From CAWBLP01 sp963789495 (lineage in GTDB: Bacteria; Pseudomonadota; Alphaproteobacteria; Acetobacterales; Acetobacteraceae): a stretch of 31,602 nucleotides of DNA. The stretch spans positions 1-31,602 of the forward strand of contig CAWBLP010000029.1 in the NCBI GenBank assembly GCA_963789495.1, written 5' to 3'. A program made the position numbers and the translations under genes. Positions within the stretch are counted from its first letter, which is position 1. The number at the start of each line of letters is the position of its first letter. Under the pieces are notes generated by a model. That model saw nothing but the letters and a program-made list of their open reading frames with translations, was not told the origin of the DNA and did not search any database. Positions 24,861 through 31,602 of the stretch are shown one piece after another.

Positions 24861-24964
24861 TCATCAACCCGAGGTGCTACGCAAATCCCGCGCCCCGCTG
24901 CAAGTATCATCGCGGGGCGCGCGACCAGGCCTGGATTTCATCAACCCAGCAGGATTGCGTCAAC

Positions 24965-25714
24965 TCAGGCGGCACTGAGTTCTTTTGCAGGGTTCAGTTC
25001 GTCTACCAGACTGGATGGGCGGCTCGACGCCACGGGTTCGGCTGTCGGCTCGCGGATCATGTAGCCGCGTCCCCAGACCGTGCCGATCAGATTGTCCGCC
25101 CCCGCCTGGGCAAGCTTCTTGCGCAGCTTGCAGATGAACACGTCGATGATCTTCATCTCGGGTTCATCCATTCCGCCGTAAAGGTGGTTGAGAAATGCCT
25201 CCTTGGTCAGAACCATACCCTTGCGCAGCACCAGCAGCTCCAGAATGGCGTATTCCTTGCCGGTCAGATGCACGGGCGCGCCGGTCACGGTAACCTCGCG
25301 GCTGTCGAGGTTCAGCTCCAGCGGACCCACCCGTAGCGCCGGCTGGCTGAAGCCCTTGCTGCGGCGCACTACCGCCTGCATCCGCGCCAGCAGCTCCGCC
25401 CGGTCGAACGGCTTGGTGATGTAGTCGTCCGCCCCCATGGCAAGCCCCTTCACCTTGGCCTGCGGCCGGGACATGCCGGACAGGATCAGCACCGGGGTGT
25501 CGTTGCGGGCGATCCGCATCCGCCGCACGACCTCATAGCCTTCGATGTCGGGCAACAGCAGATCGAGCAGGACGATGTCGTATTCATAGTGGCGGGACAG
25601 CTCCAAAGCCTCCTCGCCGGTGTCGGCATGATCGACCACCGCGCCGCCGGCTTTGAGCATCAGCGCAATTCCGCGTGCCGCCGTGAGGTCGTCTTCGACC
25701 AGAAGAATCCGCAT
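24965..25714 (-). CDS. ctrA: Cell-cycle response regulator CtrA
   Basis: The 249-aa OmpR-type regulator matches CtrA closely. The receiver has acidic pocket EDD (7-9), phospho-acceptor Asp51 (IVLLDLLLPD, the same number as Caulobacter CtrA) and the TKPF lysine near 104. The DNA-binding domain includes VHLTGKEYAILELLVLRKG and the hallmark AFLNHLYGGMDEPEMKIIDV, FICKLRKKL and WGRGYMIR. The protein ends in Ala-Ala, the ClpXP signal known for CtrA. Phosphorylated CtrA controls flagellar, division and replication genes. It is divergent from fliI. The codon use and frame are clean. Confidence 0.96.
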   Translation of the reverse strand: MRILLVEDDLTAARGIALMLKAGGAVVDHADTGEEALELSRHYEYDIVLLDLLLPDIEGYEVVRRMRIARNDTPVLILSGMSRPQAKVKGLAMGADDYITKPFDRAELLARMQAVVRRSKGFSQPALRVGPLELNLDSREVTVTGAPVHLTGKEYAILELLVLRKGMVLTKEAFLNHLYGGMDEPEMKIIDVFICKLRKKLAQAGADNLIGTVWGRGYMIREPTAEPVASSRPSSLVDELNPAKELSAA

Positions 25715-25880
25715 GCCTGAGACCTCAGAAACGAACAGTTACCTTAATACCACTATTGCGTGTCCTTTGCTACCGAATTTTCACCATTTACGTGTATCTC
25801 CGTGTGAAAGGGCCCAAAAAAGCTGTGGCAATGCAATCGTATTACGACATAGATAGATTATTGGGACGAGGTGCCGACCG
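25715..25880. promoter_or_regulatory. Divergent ctrA-fliI promoter region
   Basis: 166 bases between two divergent starts, AT-richer than the surroundings (AATTTTCACCATTTACG, ATAGATAGATTATTG). 25744-25758 reads TTAATACCACTATTG, one good TTAA half of a CtrA site with a poor second half. Both promoters should be here. Auto-regulation by CtrA is plausible but not shown. Confidence 0.45.
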
Positions 25881-27234
25881 ATGAGATTGGCCAGCTTCGC
25901 GGACCGCGTTGCCGCCTGTCGGGCCGATCTGGCGCGCCTGCCGGAGCTGCGGCTGGAAGGTCGCGTCGCCGGCGTGTCCGGTCTGGTGGTGGAGGTGGAC
26001 GGGCTGATCGGCCACTTGTCGCTCGGTGACCGGCTGGTGCTGGAAATCCGCGGCGGAGACCATGTCCAGGCAGAAGTGGTCGGGATTCGCGATGGCCTGG
26101 TCCAGGCGATGCCGTTCCCACGACTGGACGGGATCGGGCCTGGCGCGCCGGCGACGGTGACCCGCCAGCGCGGCGGGACGTTGCCGGTCGGCGATGACTG
26201 GCTGGGTCGGGTGGGGAACCCAATGGGCCGGCCGTTGGACGGCGGGGTGCCTTGCCGGTTGGGCAGCCGCGTCTGGTCCGTGCCCCTCCGCCGCTCGCCA
26301 CGGAGCGCGCGCGACTGGGCGATCGGCTCGACCTCGGCGTTGGGGCACTCAATTGCTTTGCCACGGTGCGACAAGGACAGCGACTTGGCCTGTTCTCCGG
26401 GTCGGGCATCGGAAAATCCACCTTGCTGGCCATGCTGGCGCGCAACACCGCCTGTGATGTCGCGGTGCTGGCGCTGGTGGGGGAGCGCGGCGCGAGGTGC
26501 GGGAATTCATCGAGGACGAACTCGGCCCGGAGGGTGCCGCGCGTTCGGTGGTGGTGGTCGCGACCTCCGACTCTGCGCCGTTGCTGCGGCGCCAGGCGGG
26601 CTATGCCGCGATGACGGTGGCGGAGCATTTTCGCGATCAGGGCAAGTCGGTGCTGCTGCTGATGGACAGCGTCACACGGTTCTGCCTGGCGCTGCGGGAA
26701 ATTGGCCTGTCGGCCGGGGAACCGCCCGCCACGCGCGGCTATCCGCCGAGTGTGTTCGCCGAACTGCCGCGCCTGCTGGAGCGCGCCGGTCCGGGCCCCG
26801 AGCAGACCGACAGGCCGGCCGGCTTCATCACCGCCCTGTTCACCGTGCTGGTCGAGGGGGACGATCATAACGAGCCGGTGGCGGACGCCGTGCGCGGCTT
26901 CCTGGACGGGCATGTCATCCTGGACCGACGCATCGCCGAGGGCGGACGCTATCCGGCGGTCGATGTGCTGCGCTCGCTGTCGCGCGCCGCCAATGGCTGC
27001 CTGGAGCCGGGGGAGACCGCAATGCTGCGGCGTGCCCGCGGCATTCTCGCCTTGCATGCCGAGATGGCGGACCTGGTGCGTCTCGGCGCCTACCGTGCCG
27101 GCACCGATCCCGCAGTGGATGAGGCGGTCGCGCTGGCGCCCCGTATTGAGGCGATGCTGCGCCAGAAACGGTCCGAGCGGAGCGGGATGGCGAAGTCGTT
27201 TGACCGATTGCGCAACGCAATGGAGCCTGACTGA
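25881..27234 (+). pseudogene. fliI: Flagellar export ATPase FliI, two single-base frameshifts
   Basis: The reading frame moves twice. N-terminal part: VDGLIGHLSLGDRL and RVGNPMGRPLDG. Near 26246, restoring one C gives PLPVGQPRLVRAPPPLATER, then FATVRQGQRLGLFSGSGIGKSTLLAMLARN (Walker A). Near 26492, restoring one base gives ALVGERGREVREFIEDELG. The rest is open: LLLMDSVTRFCLALREIG (Walker B), ATRGYPPSVFAELPRLLER. With two bases added the length is 452 codons, exactly right for FliI. FliI energises export of flagellar rod, hook and filament proteins. Both lesions are single-base losses, so sequencing error is possible and the gene may be intact in the cell. Confidence 0.88.
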
Positions 27235-27697
27235 TGGCACGCGACCCGGTGGAGGCGCTGTTGCGCCTGTGTCATATGACGGTGGACGAGGCACGCCGCG
27301 ACCTGGCGTCCTGCCTGAGTGCCGAGGAGAACGCGGCCGGGGCGGCACGGGAGATCGAGATGCGATCAGCCGGGAGACCGTCGAGGCCTGCCGCATGGAT
27401 GCCGACGACGGTGCGGTACAGGCCTTCGCGGACTGGCTGAAACGGATCCGCCCGGCCGCGCTGGCCGCCGATGCGGCATTGGAAGCCGCAGTCTACACAC
27501 GGCCGAGGCGCGGCGGTGCTGGTCGCGGCGCGTGCCGCCGCCGAGGCAGCGGAAGGATTGCTGGCTCGTCGCGCGGCGGAGCGGCAGACGGTGGCGGACC
27601 GGGTGGAACAATTGGCGCTGGACGAAGCAGCGCGGGCAGGGAGTCCGACGCGCCGCCCGACAGGCCCGTGGCCGTTGGCGAGCGCCGCCGGTCCTGA
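27234..27697 (+). pseudogene. fliJ: FliJ-like flagellar export chaperone, multiply frameshifted
   Basis: ATG 27234 shares one base with the fliI stop codon. The composition (Ala, Arg, Glu-rich, helical coiled coil) and position immediately after fliI suit FliJ, the escort-like partner that binds FliI and FlhA. The frame shifts near 27358 (ARE-IEDAISRETVEACRMDADD) and again near 27497 (AVYTRAE then AAVLVAARAAAEAAEGLLAR). The end is unclear, between 27697 and 27750. The assignment rests on position and composition rather than strong motifs. Confidence 0.6.
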
Positions 27698-28486
27698 GGC
27701 GGGATCGGCGGCTGCGGCGGCACTGGGTGGGGGTCGGCATTGCCTGATTAATTCGCCGCCGCCACGCGCGCCTTTCCTTGCCGCATCGCGCGCTTCACCT
27801 CGCCACCGGCCGCCTCGCGTCACGCGCCGCCTCGCGTCACGCGCCGCGTCGCGCCAGAGGCCGCCTTGCGGCATCCGGTCCAAGGGCAGTCGCATTTTGG
27901 GCAAGCGCGGGAACATAGGCTCGGTTTGGCGCGAACCGCCGCAAGGCAACGCCTTCACCACGGAGCAAGCACGAGTCTACAAAGGGCCACGAGTTGGTGA
28001 TTGCACGACAGCCGTGGTGGAATCACCAACTCCGTGGTCCTTCGTCAAACTCGTGCTGGCTCCGTGGTGAAGCGACTTGCTTCGCTACGGTGCTCGCCGG
28101 ACCAGGGGTACTCACCTCGGCTGCCGGCTGCCCGTGCCGATCCAGATGCGATGACCCCGCATCCGGTCCCGGCGGCCCCACCGCGACATTGCCGCGCGGC
28201 GCTCGCGAAGTCGCCGACCACCGTCTTGCCGGCCGAAGTCAGCGCACGCGAAGCGCAGGCTGCCGTGCGTCAACCGCGTCCGCCATTGCGCTCGCGTGCC
28301 GCGCCGACGACGTCGCAGTGCCACGCTCCGGGCGGAGCATGCCAACCGCGGCGACGTGCGATCTGGATGCTGTATGCTGTCCGAGACCGGTTCAAACTCG
28401 TCCATGAACGGCGTCATCCGGTCAGCGGGTTGAACTGTGGTCGCCAGCGTGCCTCAATTGGCTGGAGGCTGGAGCTGAGGAGGGGC
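27698..28486. other. 789-base non-coding spacer with repeats
   Basis: I see no supported gene. It contains a 17-bp direct repeat (CGCCTCGCGTCACGCGC at 27811-27827 and 27828-27844) and a long inverted repeat at 27954-28071. The stretch 28072-28486 is Arg/Pro-codon rich in all frames. The open frame running upstream of the cyclase gene to 28001 is rejected because its start is in the hairpin and a strong ribosome site lies at 28480. Confidence 0.6.
27954..28071. repeat. 118-base inverted repeat with ~50-bp arms
   Basis: 27954-28002 and 28021-28071 are near reverse complements: TTCACCACGGAGC at the outer edge pairs with its complement at 28059-28071, AGCACGAGT pairs with ACTCGTGCT, and AGTTGGTGATT pairs at the inner edge, around an 18-base loop (28003-28020). 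About five mismatches or gaps. It could be a miniature element, a structured RNA or a terminator for fliIJ. Confidence 0.8.
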
Positions 28487-30472
28487 ATGAAGGAGACCGC
28501 CCGCGCCGCTGTGTCCCGGTGCCGCGCCTGCGGGGCACGGGTCACCGCGCGCCAAAATTTCTGCGGTCGCTGTGGGGCCGCGTTGCAACCGGACGCATCG
28601 GGCGTGCCGGCGCATCTGCAGTACCGCATCCAGAACGCCCGCGTCGCGCTGGAGGCGGAGCGCAAATACGTCACCATCCTGTTTGCCGACATCGCCGGCT
28701 CCACCGCCTTGATCGACGACCTCGATCCCGAGCAGGCGGCGATGATCCTCGATCCTGTCCTGCAGGCGATGACCGCCGTCGTGCACAGTCATGGCGGCAT
28801 CGTCACCCGCATCCAGGGTGACGGGATCATGGCGATCTTCGGTGCTCCGCTGGCGCAGGAGGATCATGCCGCCCGGGCCTGCCGCTCCGCGCTGGAAATC
28901 CGGGCGCTGCAGGAAGATCCGCGCATCGCGACTCGCGTCGGGCTGCATTCCGGCGAGGTGGTGCTGCGCATCGTGCGCAACGACACGTCGGTGGAATACG
29001 ACGCGGTCGGCGTGCACGTGCATTTGGCCGCGCGCATGGAGCAGACGGCGCGGCCCGGCAGCATCCTGCTGACCGACGCCACCTATCGGCTGATCTCCGG
29101 TCTGTTCACCACGCAGCCTTTGGGGCGGCTGCCGATCAAGCGCGGCCCGGGTCGCGATATCGAGGCGTTCGAGCTGCTCGGCAGCCAGGACTGGCGCGGC
29201 CGCTGGCATGCGCGCGGTCCCGGCGACAGCGGCACGTTCGTCAACCGGCATGCCGAGATGGCGGCGCTGCACGAGGCCGCCGGTGCGGTGATGGCGGGGC
29301 GGGGCCAGATCGCCGCCATCACCGGCCAGGCGGGGACCGGCAAGTCGCGCCTGGTGCATGAATTCGCCGAACAACTGGCGACCAGCGGCTGGCAGGTGTT
29401 CGAAGCGCCGGCGGGCGACGAACAACGCAGCTCCAGCTATCTGCCGTTTGCCAGCCTGTTGCGCGACTGGTGCGGTGCGGAGCCGGACGATCCGCATGAC
29501 CAGGTGATCCAGCGCATCGGCAATCGGCTGGCCGAACTACGGTCCGATGGCAAGGCGTTGCTGGCGCCGGTCGCGGCGCTACTCGACATCCCGACCGGCG
29601 ATGCGGACTGGGTGCAGCTGTCACCCTCGCTGCGTCGCCGGCGCATCGCCGAGGCCATGGTTTCGCTGCTGCGCGACCTCGCGCAACGCCGCAAGCTGCT
29701 GTTGCTGATCGAGGATGCGCACTGGCTGGATCGCGAAAGCGAGGCCTTGCTGGAGCGGCTGGTGGATGAGCTGCCCGATATCGGCATGCTGCTGGTCGCC
29801 ACCTACCGCCCGGAGCATCGCGAACGCTGGGATCGCAGCGGCGGTTACCGGCGGATCGATGTCCGCCCGCTGAGCGGTGCCGAGTCCCGCCTGTTGCTGG
29901 ATGCGCGGCTGGGGCCGGACCCGTCGCTCGACCCGGTGAAGGAGCAGCTCGCCGAACGCACCCAGGGCATTCCGCTGTTCCTGGAGGAGATGATCCGCAC
30001 GCTGAACGAAACCGCGGTGGTCGCCGGCAAGCCGGGGCAGTATCGCCTGGCCGGAACGGTGCAGCGGCTGCAGGTTCCGGACACCGTGCAGTCGGTGCTG
30101 GCGTCGCGCGTCGACCGCCTGCCGCCGCGCCGCAAGGAACTGCTTCAGGTGGCAGCGGCGATCGGCGGCGAATTCTCACTGCCGTTGCTGGCGCGCGTGC
30201 TGGATCGTCCAGCTTTGGATCTCGCGGCCGACCTGACCGCATTGAAGGCGGCGGAATTCATCGTCGCGCGTGGCGGCAAGGCGGCGCTGCGATTTGGTTT
30301 CCGTCACGTCCTGATGGAGGAGGTGACCTACGGCAGCCTGTTGGGATCCAGGCGGCTGCACATCCATCGCCAGATCGTGCAGGCGATCGAGGCGCTGTAT
30401 GCGCATCAGATCGACCAGCAGGCGGAAGCGCTGGCCTGGCACGCCGCGAAGGGCGAGCTATGGAGGTCGTGA
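28487..30472 (+). CDS. Class III adenylate/guanylate cyclase fused to an AAA ATPase
   Basis: From ATG 28487 (RBS GAGGAGGGG just upstream) the protein begins with a zinc-ribbon (CRACG...FCGRCG, residues ~13-33). The class III cyclase domain follows, about 60-240: FADIAGSTALIDD with the metal-binding Asp, RIQGDGIMAIFGAPLAQEDHA with the second Asp, and VGLHSGEVV. The AAA domain starts with Walker A GQAGTGKSRLVHEF near 285 and has LLLLIEDAHWLDRESEALLERL as Walker B. A regulatory region with RTQGIPLFLEEM and VLASRVDRLPPRRKELLQVA follows. The frame ends at 30472 by a likely missing base (CTATGGAGG for CTATGGGAGG); the homologous reading continues downstream. Such enzymes make cAMP and use the ATPase as a sensor module. 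Confidence 0.85.
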   Translation: MKETARAAVSRCRACGARVTARQNFCGRCGAALQPDASGVPAHLQYRIQNARVALEAERKYVTILFADIAGSTALIDDLDPEQAAMILDPVLQAMTAVVHSHGGIVTRIQGDGIMAIFGAPLAQEDHAARACRSALEIRALQEDPRIATRVGLHSGEVVLRIVRNDTSVEYDAVGVHVHLAARMEQTARPGSILLTDATYRLISGLFTTQPLGRLPIKRGPGRDIEAFELLGSQDWRGRWHARGPGDSGTFVNRHAEMAALHEAAGAVMAGRGQIAAITGQAGTGKSRLVHEFAEQLATSGWQVFEAPAGDEQRSSSYLPFASLLRDWCGAEPDDPHDQVIQRIGNRLAELRSDGKALLAPVAALLDIPTGDADWVQLSPSLRRRRIAEAMVSLLRDLAQRRKLLLLIEDAHWLDRESEALLERLVDELPDIGMLLVATYRPEHRERWDRSGGYRRIDVRPLSGAESRLLLDARLGPDPSLDPVKEQLAERTQGIPLFLEEMIRTLNETAVVAGKPGQYRLAGTVQRLQVPDTVQSVLASRVDRLPPRRKELLQVAAAIGGEFSLPLLARVLDRPALDLAADLTALKAAEFIVARGGKAALRFGFRHVLMEEVTYGSLLGSRRLHIHRQIVQAIEALYAHQIDQQAEALAWHAAKGELWRS

Positions 30473-31602
30473 TCCCCCATATGCGCCGCGCCGCGCTGAA
30501 GGCGATCGATCGCGCGTCGCACCCGGTGGCGATCCGGTTCGTCGAACAGGCGCTTGCGGCCCTGCGACAATTGCCGGGACGGACCGCCGAACGGATCAGC
30601 AGGAATCGAGCTGCGTCTGCTGCTGCGCGTCTCGCTGGGTGCGTTCGGGCGTTACCAGCAATGGGTCGCCAATGTGGACGTGGCGGAAAACCTGGCGGAG
30701 GAACTGGGGGATTCGCGACGCTGCCGGCGATCCGCGTCGCGCGCCTGCATCTGCTGAATACCCACGACGACATCACCCGTGCGATCGACGCCTGCCGCAA
30801 GGCCGAAGCGATGGCGCGCGCGCAAGGCGATCTGCACCAGACGGTGGCGGCGACGTATTTTCTCGGCCAGGCGTTCAACTGGCAGATAGCGACTTCGCGG
30901 ATGGCATCGCCGCGCTCAACGCGTTGCAGCCGATCCTGAGCGAACTCGCGCCCGACAGTCGCTGCGGCATGACCGGGTCGGCCCGGCTGATGTGCAAATC
31001 CCAGCTCGCCGTGTGTCATGCCAAGCTGGGCGAATTCAAGGACGCGATGATCCATGGGCGGGCCGCCTGGAGCGGTGCCAACATCACCAAGCGCGATTTC
31101 GACCGCGCGGTCGCCAGCTTCGGTTTCGGCATGGCGCTGTTGCTGAAGGGCACGATCGGCCGAGCTGTTCGGGTGTTGGAGGCGGGATTGGCGGCGACCG
31201 ATGCGTCCGACATTCCCCTGCTGTTCGCCTCGATTGCCGGACCGCTCAGCCACGCCTACATGTTGAACGGGGAGACGGGGCGGGCGCTGACGCTGAGCGA
31301 ACGGGTATTGGCGCGACCGGAAGTGTCCAGCTACTCGCGGGCGTGGTCGTTGCTGTACCGTGCGCTCGTGTTGCTGGATGCCGGCGCGGGAACCGGCATG
31401 GCGGCGCTGGCGCAGGAGGCGTTGCAGCGGGCGGCGGCAAAGAACTACCTGGCGTTGATGGCCAGCGCGCACTGGCTGTTGGCGCGGATCTGGCGGGTTT
31501 CCAATTCCGCGCAGGCGCAGCATCATCTGGCGGCCGCCACGTCGTTGGCGGAGCGTCTTGGCATGCGTCCGCTGGTGGCGCATTGTCTGATGGAGGCGAG
31601 CT
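30473..31602 (+). pseudogene. Helical-repeat (TPR-like) C-terminal half of the cyclase, frameshifted, runs off the window
   Basis: Reading on after the break near 30465 gives VVIPHMRRAALKAIDRASHP and RFVEQALAALRQLPGRTAER. Further one-base shifts are needed near 30600 (then GIELRLLLRVSLGAFGRYQQ), near 30712 (FATLPAIRVARLHLLN) and near 30885 (DFADGIAALNALQPILSELA). From there it is open to the window end. The Ala/Leu-rich paired helices look like a TPR/MalT-type repeat region often found after AAA-cyclase modules. All four breaks fit loss of single bases. The gene continues beyond the window. Confidence 0.72.

Noticed and set aside
28001..28486. N-terminal extension of the cyclase frame
   Set aside because: The extra ~160 residues are Arg/Pro-rich without motifs, and its start is inside a hairpin. 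GAGGAGGGG precedes 28487.

Overview
The window reads as about 31.6 kb of a high-GC alphaproteobacterium, most likely an Acetobacteraceae/Rhodospirillales relative. The strongest indicator is a clear CtrA cell-cycle regulator (24965-25714) next to a flagellar export ATPase gene. A low-complexity RTX protein, a CHAP peptidase and GC-rich multi-hairpin intergenic repeats fit the same guess. The family-level placement is inference; the alphaproteobacterial placement is firm. No tRNA, rRNA or CRISPR array was seen.

Layout. 1-4113 is IS66-family sequence folded into a ~4.08 kb palindrome: the arm at 2038-4075 carries an intact tnpC, while the arm at 1-2018 is the same sequence inverted and full of small indels. 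4113-6710 is a large serine recombinase with two small partner ORFs. It abuts a truncated IS66 tnpB on one side and a truncated sodium:solute symporter on the other. 6712-7801 is the symporter remnant with its DUF3311 partner. 8516-10063 is a secreted RTX-type protein with a textbook terminator. 10291-12217 holds two SAM methyltransferases, followed by a CHAP-domain exoprotein (12560-13360). 13890-16500 is a leftward operon-like block (180-aa unknown, lipoprotein, MFS exporter, RidA), divergent from a rightward amidase and DUF3293 gene (16581-18283). 18318-20912 is a nested structure: an IS5-family element inside an IS4-family element, which itself sits inside a dispersed intergenic repeat; both target duplications are visible. 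20929-24860 runs leftward with a PanE/ApbA reductase, an RgpF-like protein and a methyltransferase-glycosyltransferase fusion. 24965-27697 holds ctrA divergent from fliI-fliJ. The window ends in a class III adenylate cyclase fused to an AAA ATPase and a helical-repeat tail.

How the genes fit together. The ctrA/fliI/fliJ group is a motility and cell-cycle locus. The adjacent glycan genes could serve surface or flagellin glycosylation, but that is inference from position. The symporter is dead by frameshift and truncation.

Sequence quality matters here. The methyltransferase-glycosyltransferase, fliI, fliJ and cyclase genes contain single-base losses, several in short G or C runs, and the left palindrome arm is also indel-rich. 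The genes from 8.5 to 18.3 kb, ctrA and the other 20.9-23 kb genes are clean. Base-level errors or a fold-back assembly artefact should be considered before calling these pseudogenes or a biological palindrome. I did not find a convincing undescribed defence or biosynthetic system. The most interesting items are the structured repeats, the nested insertions and the fusion genes.
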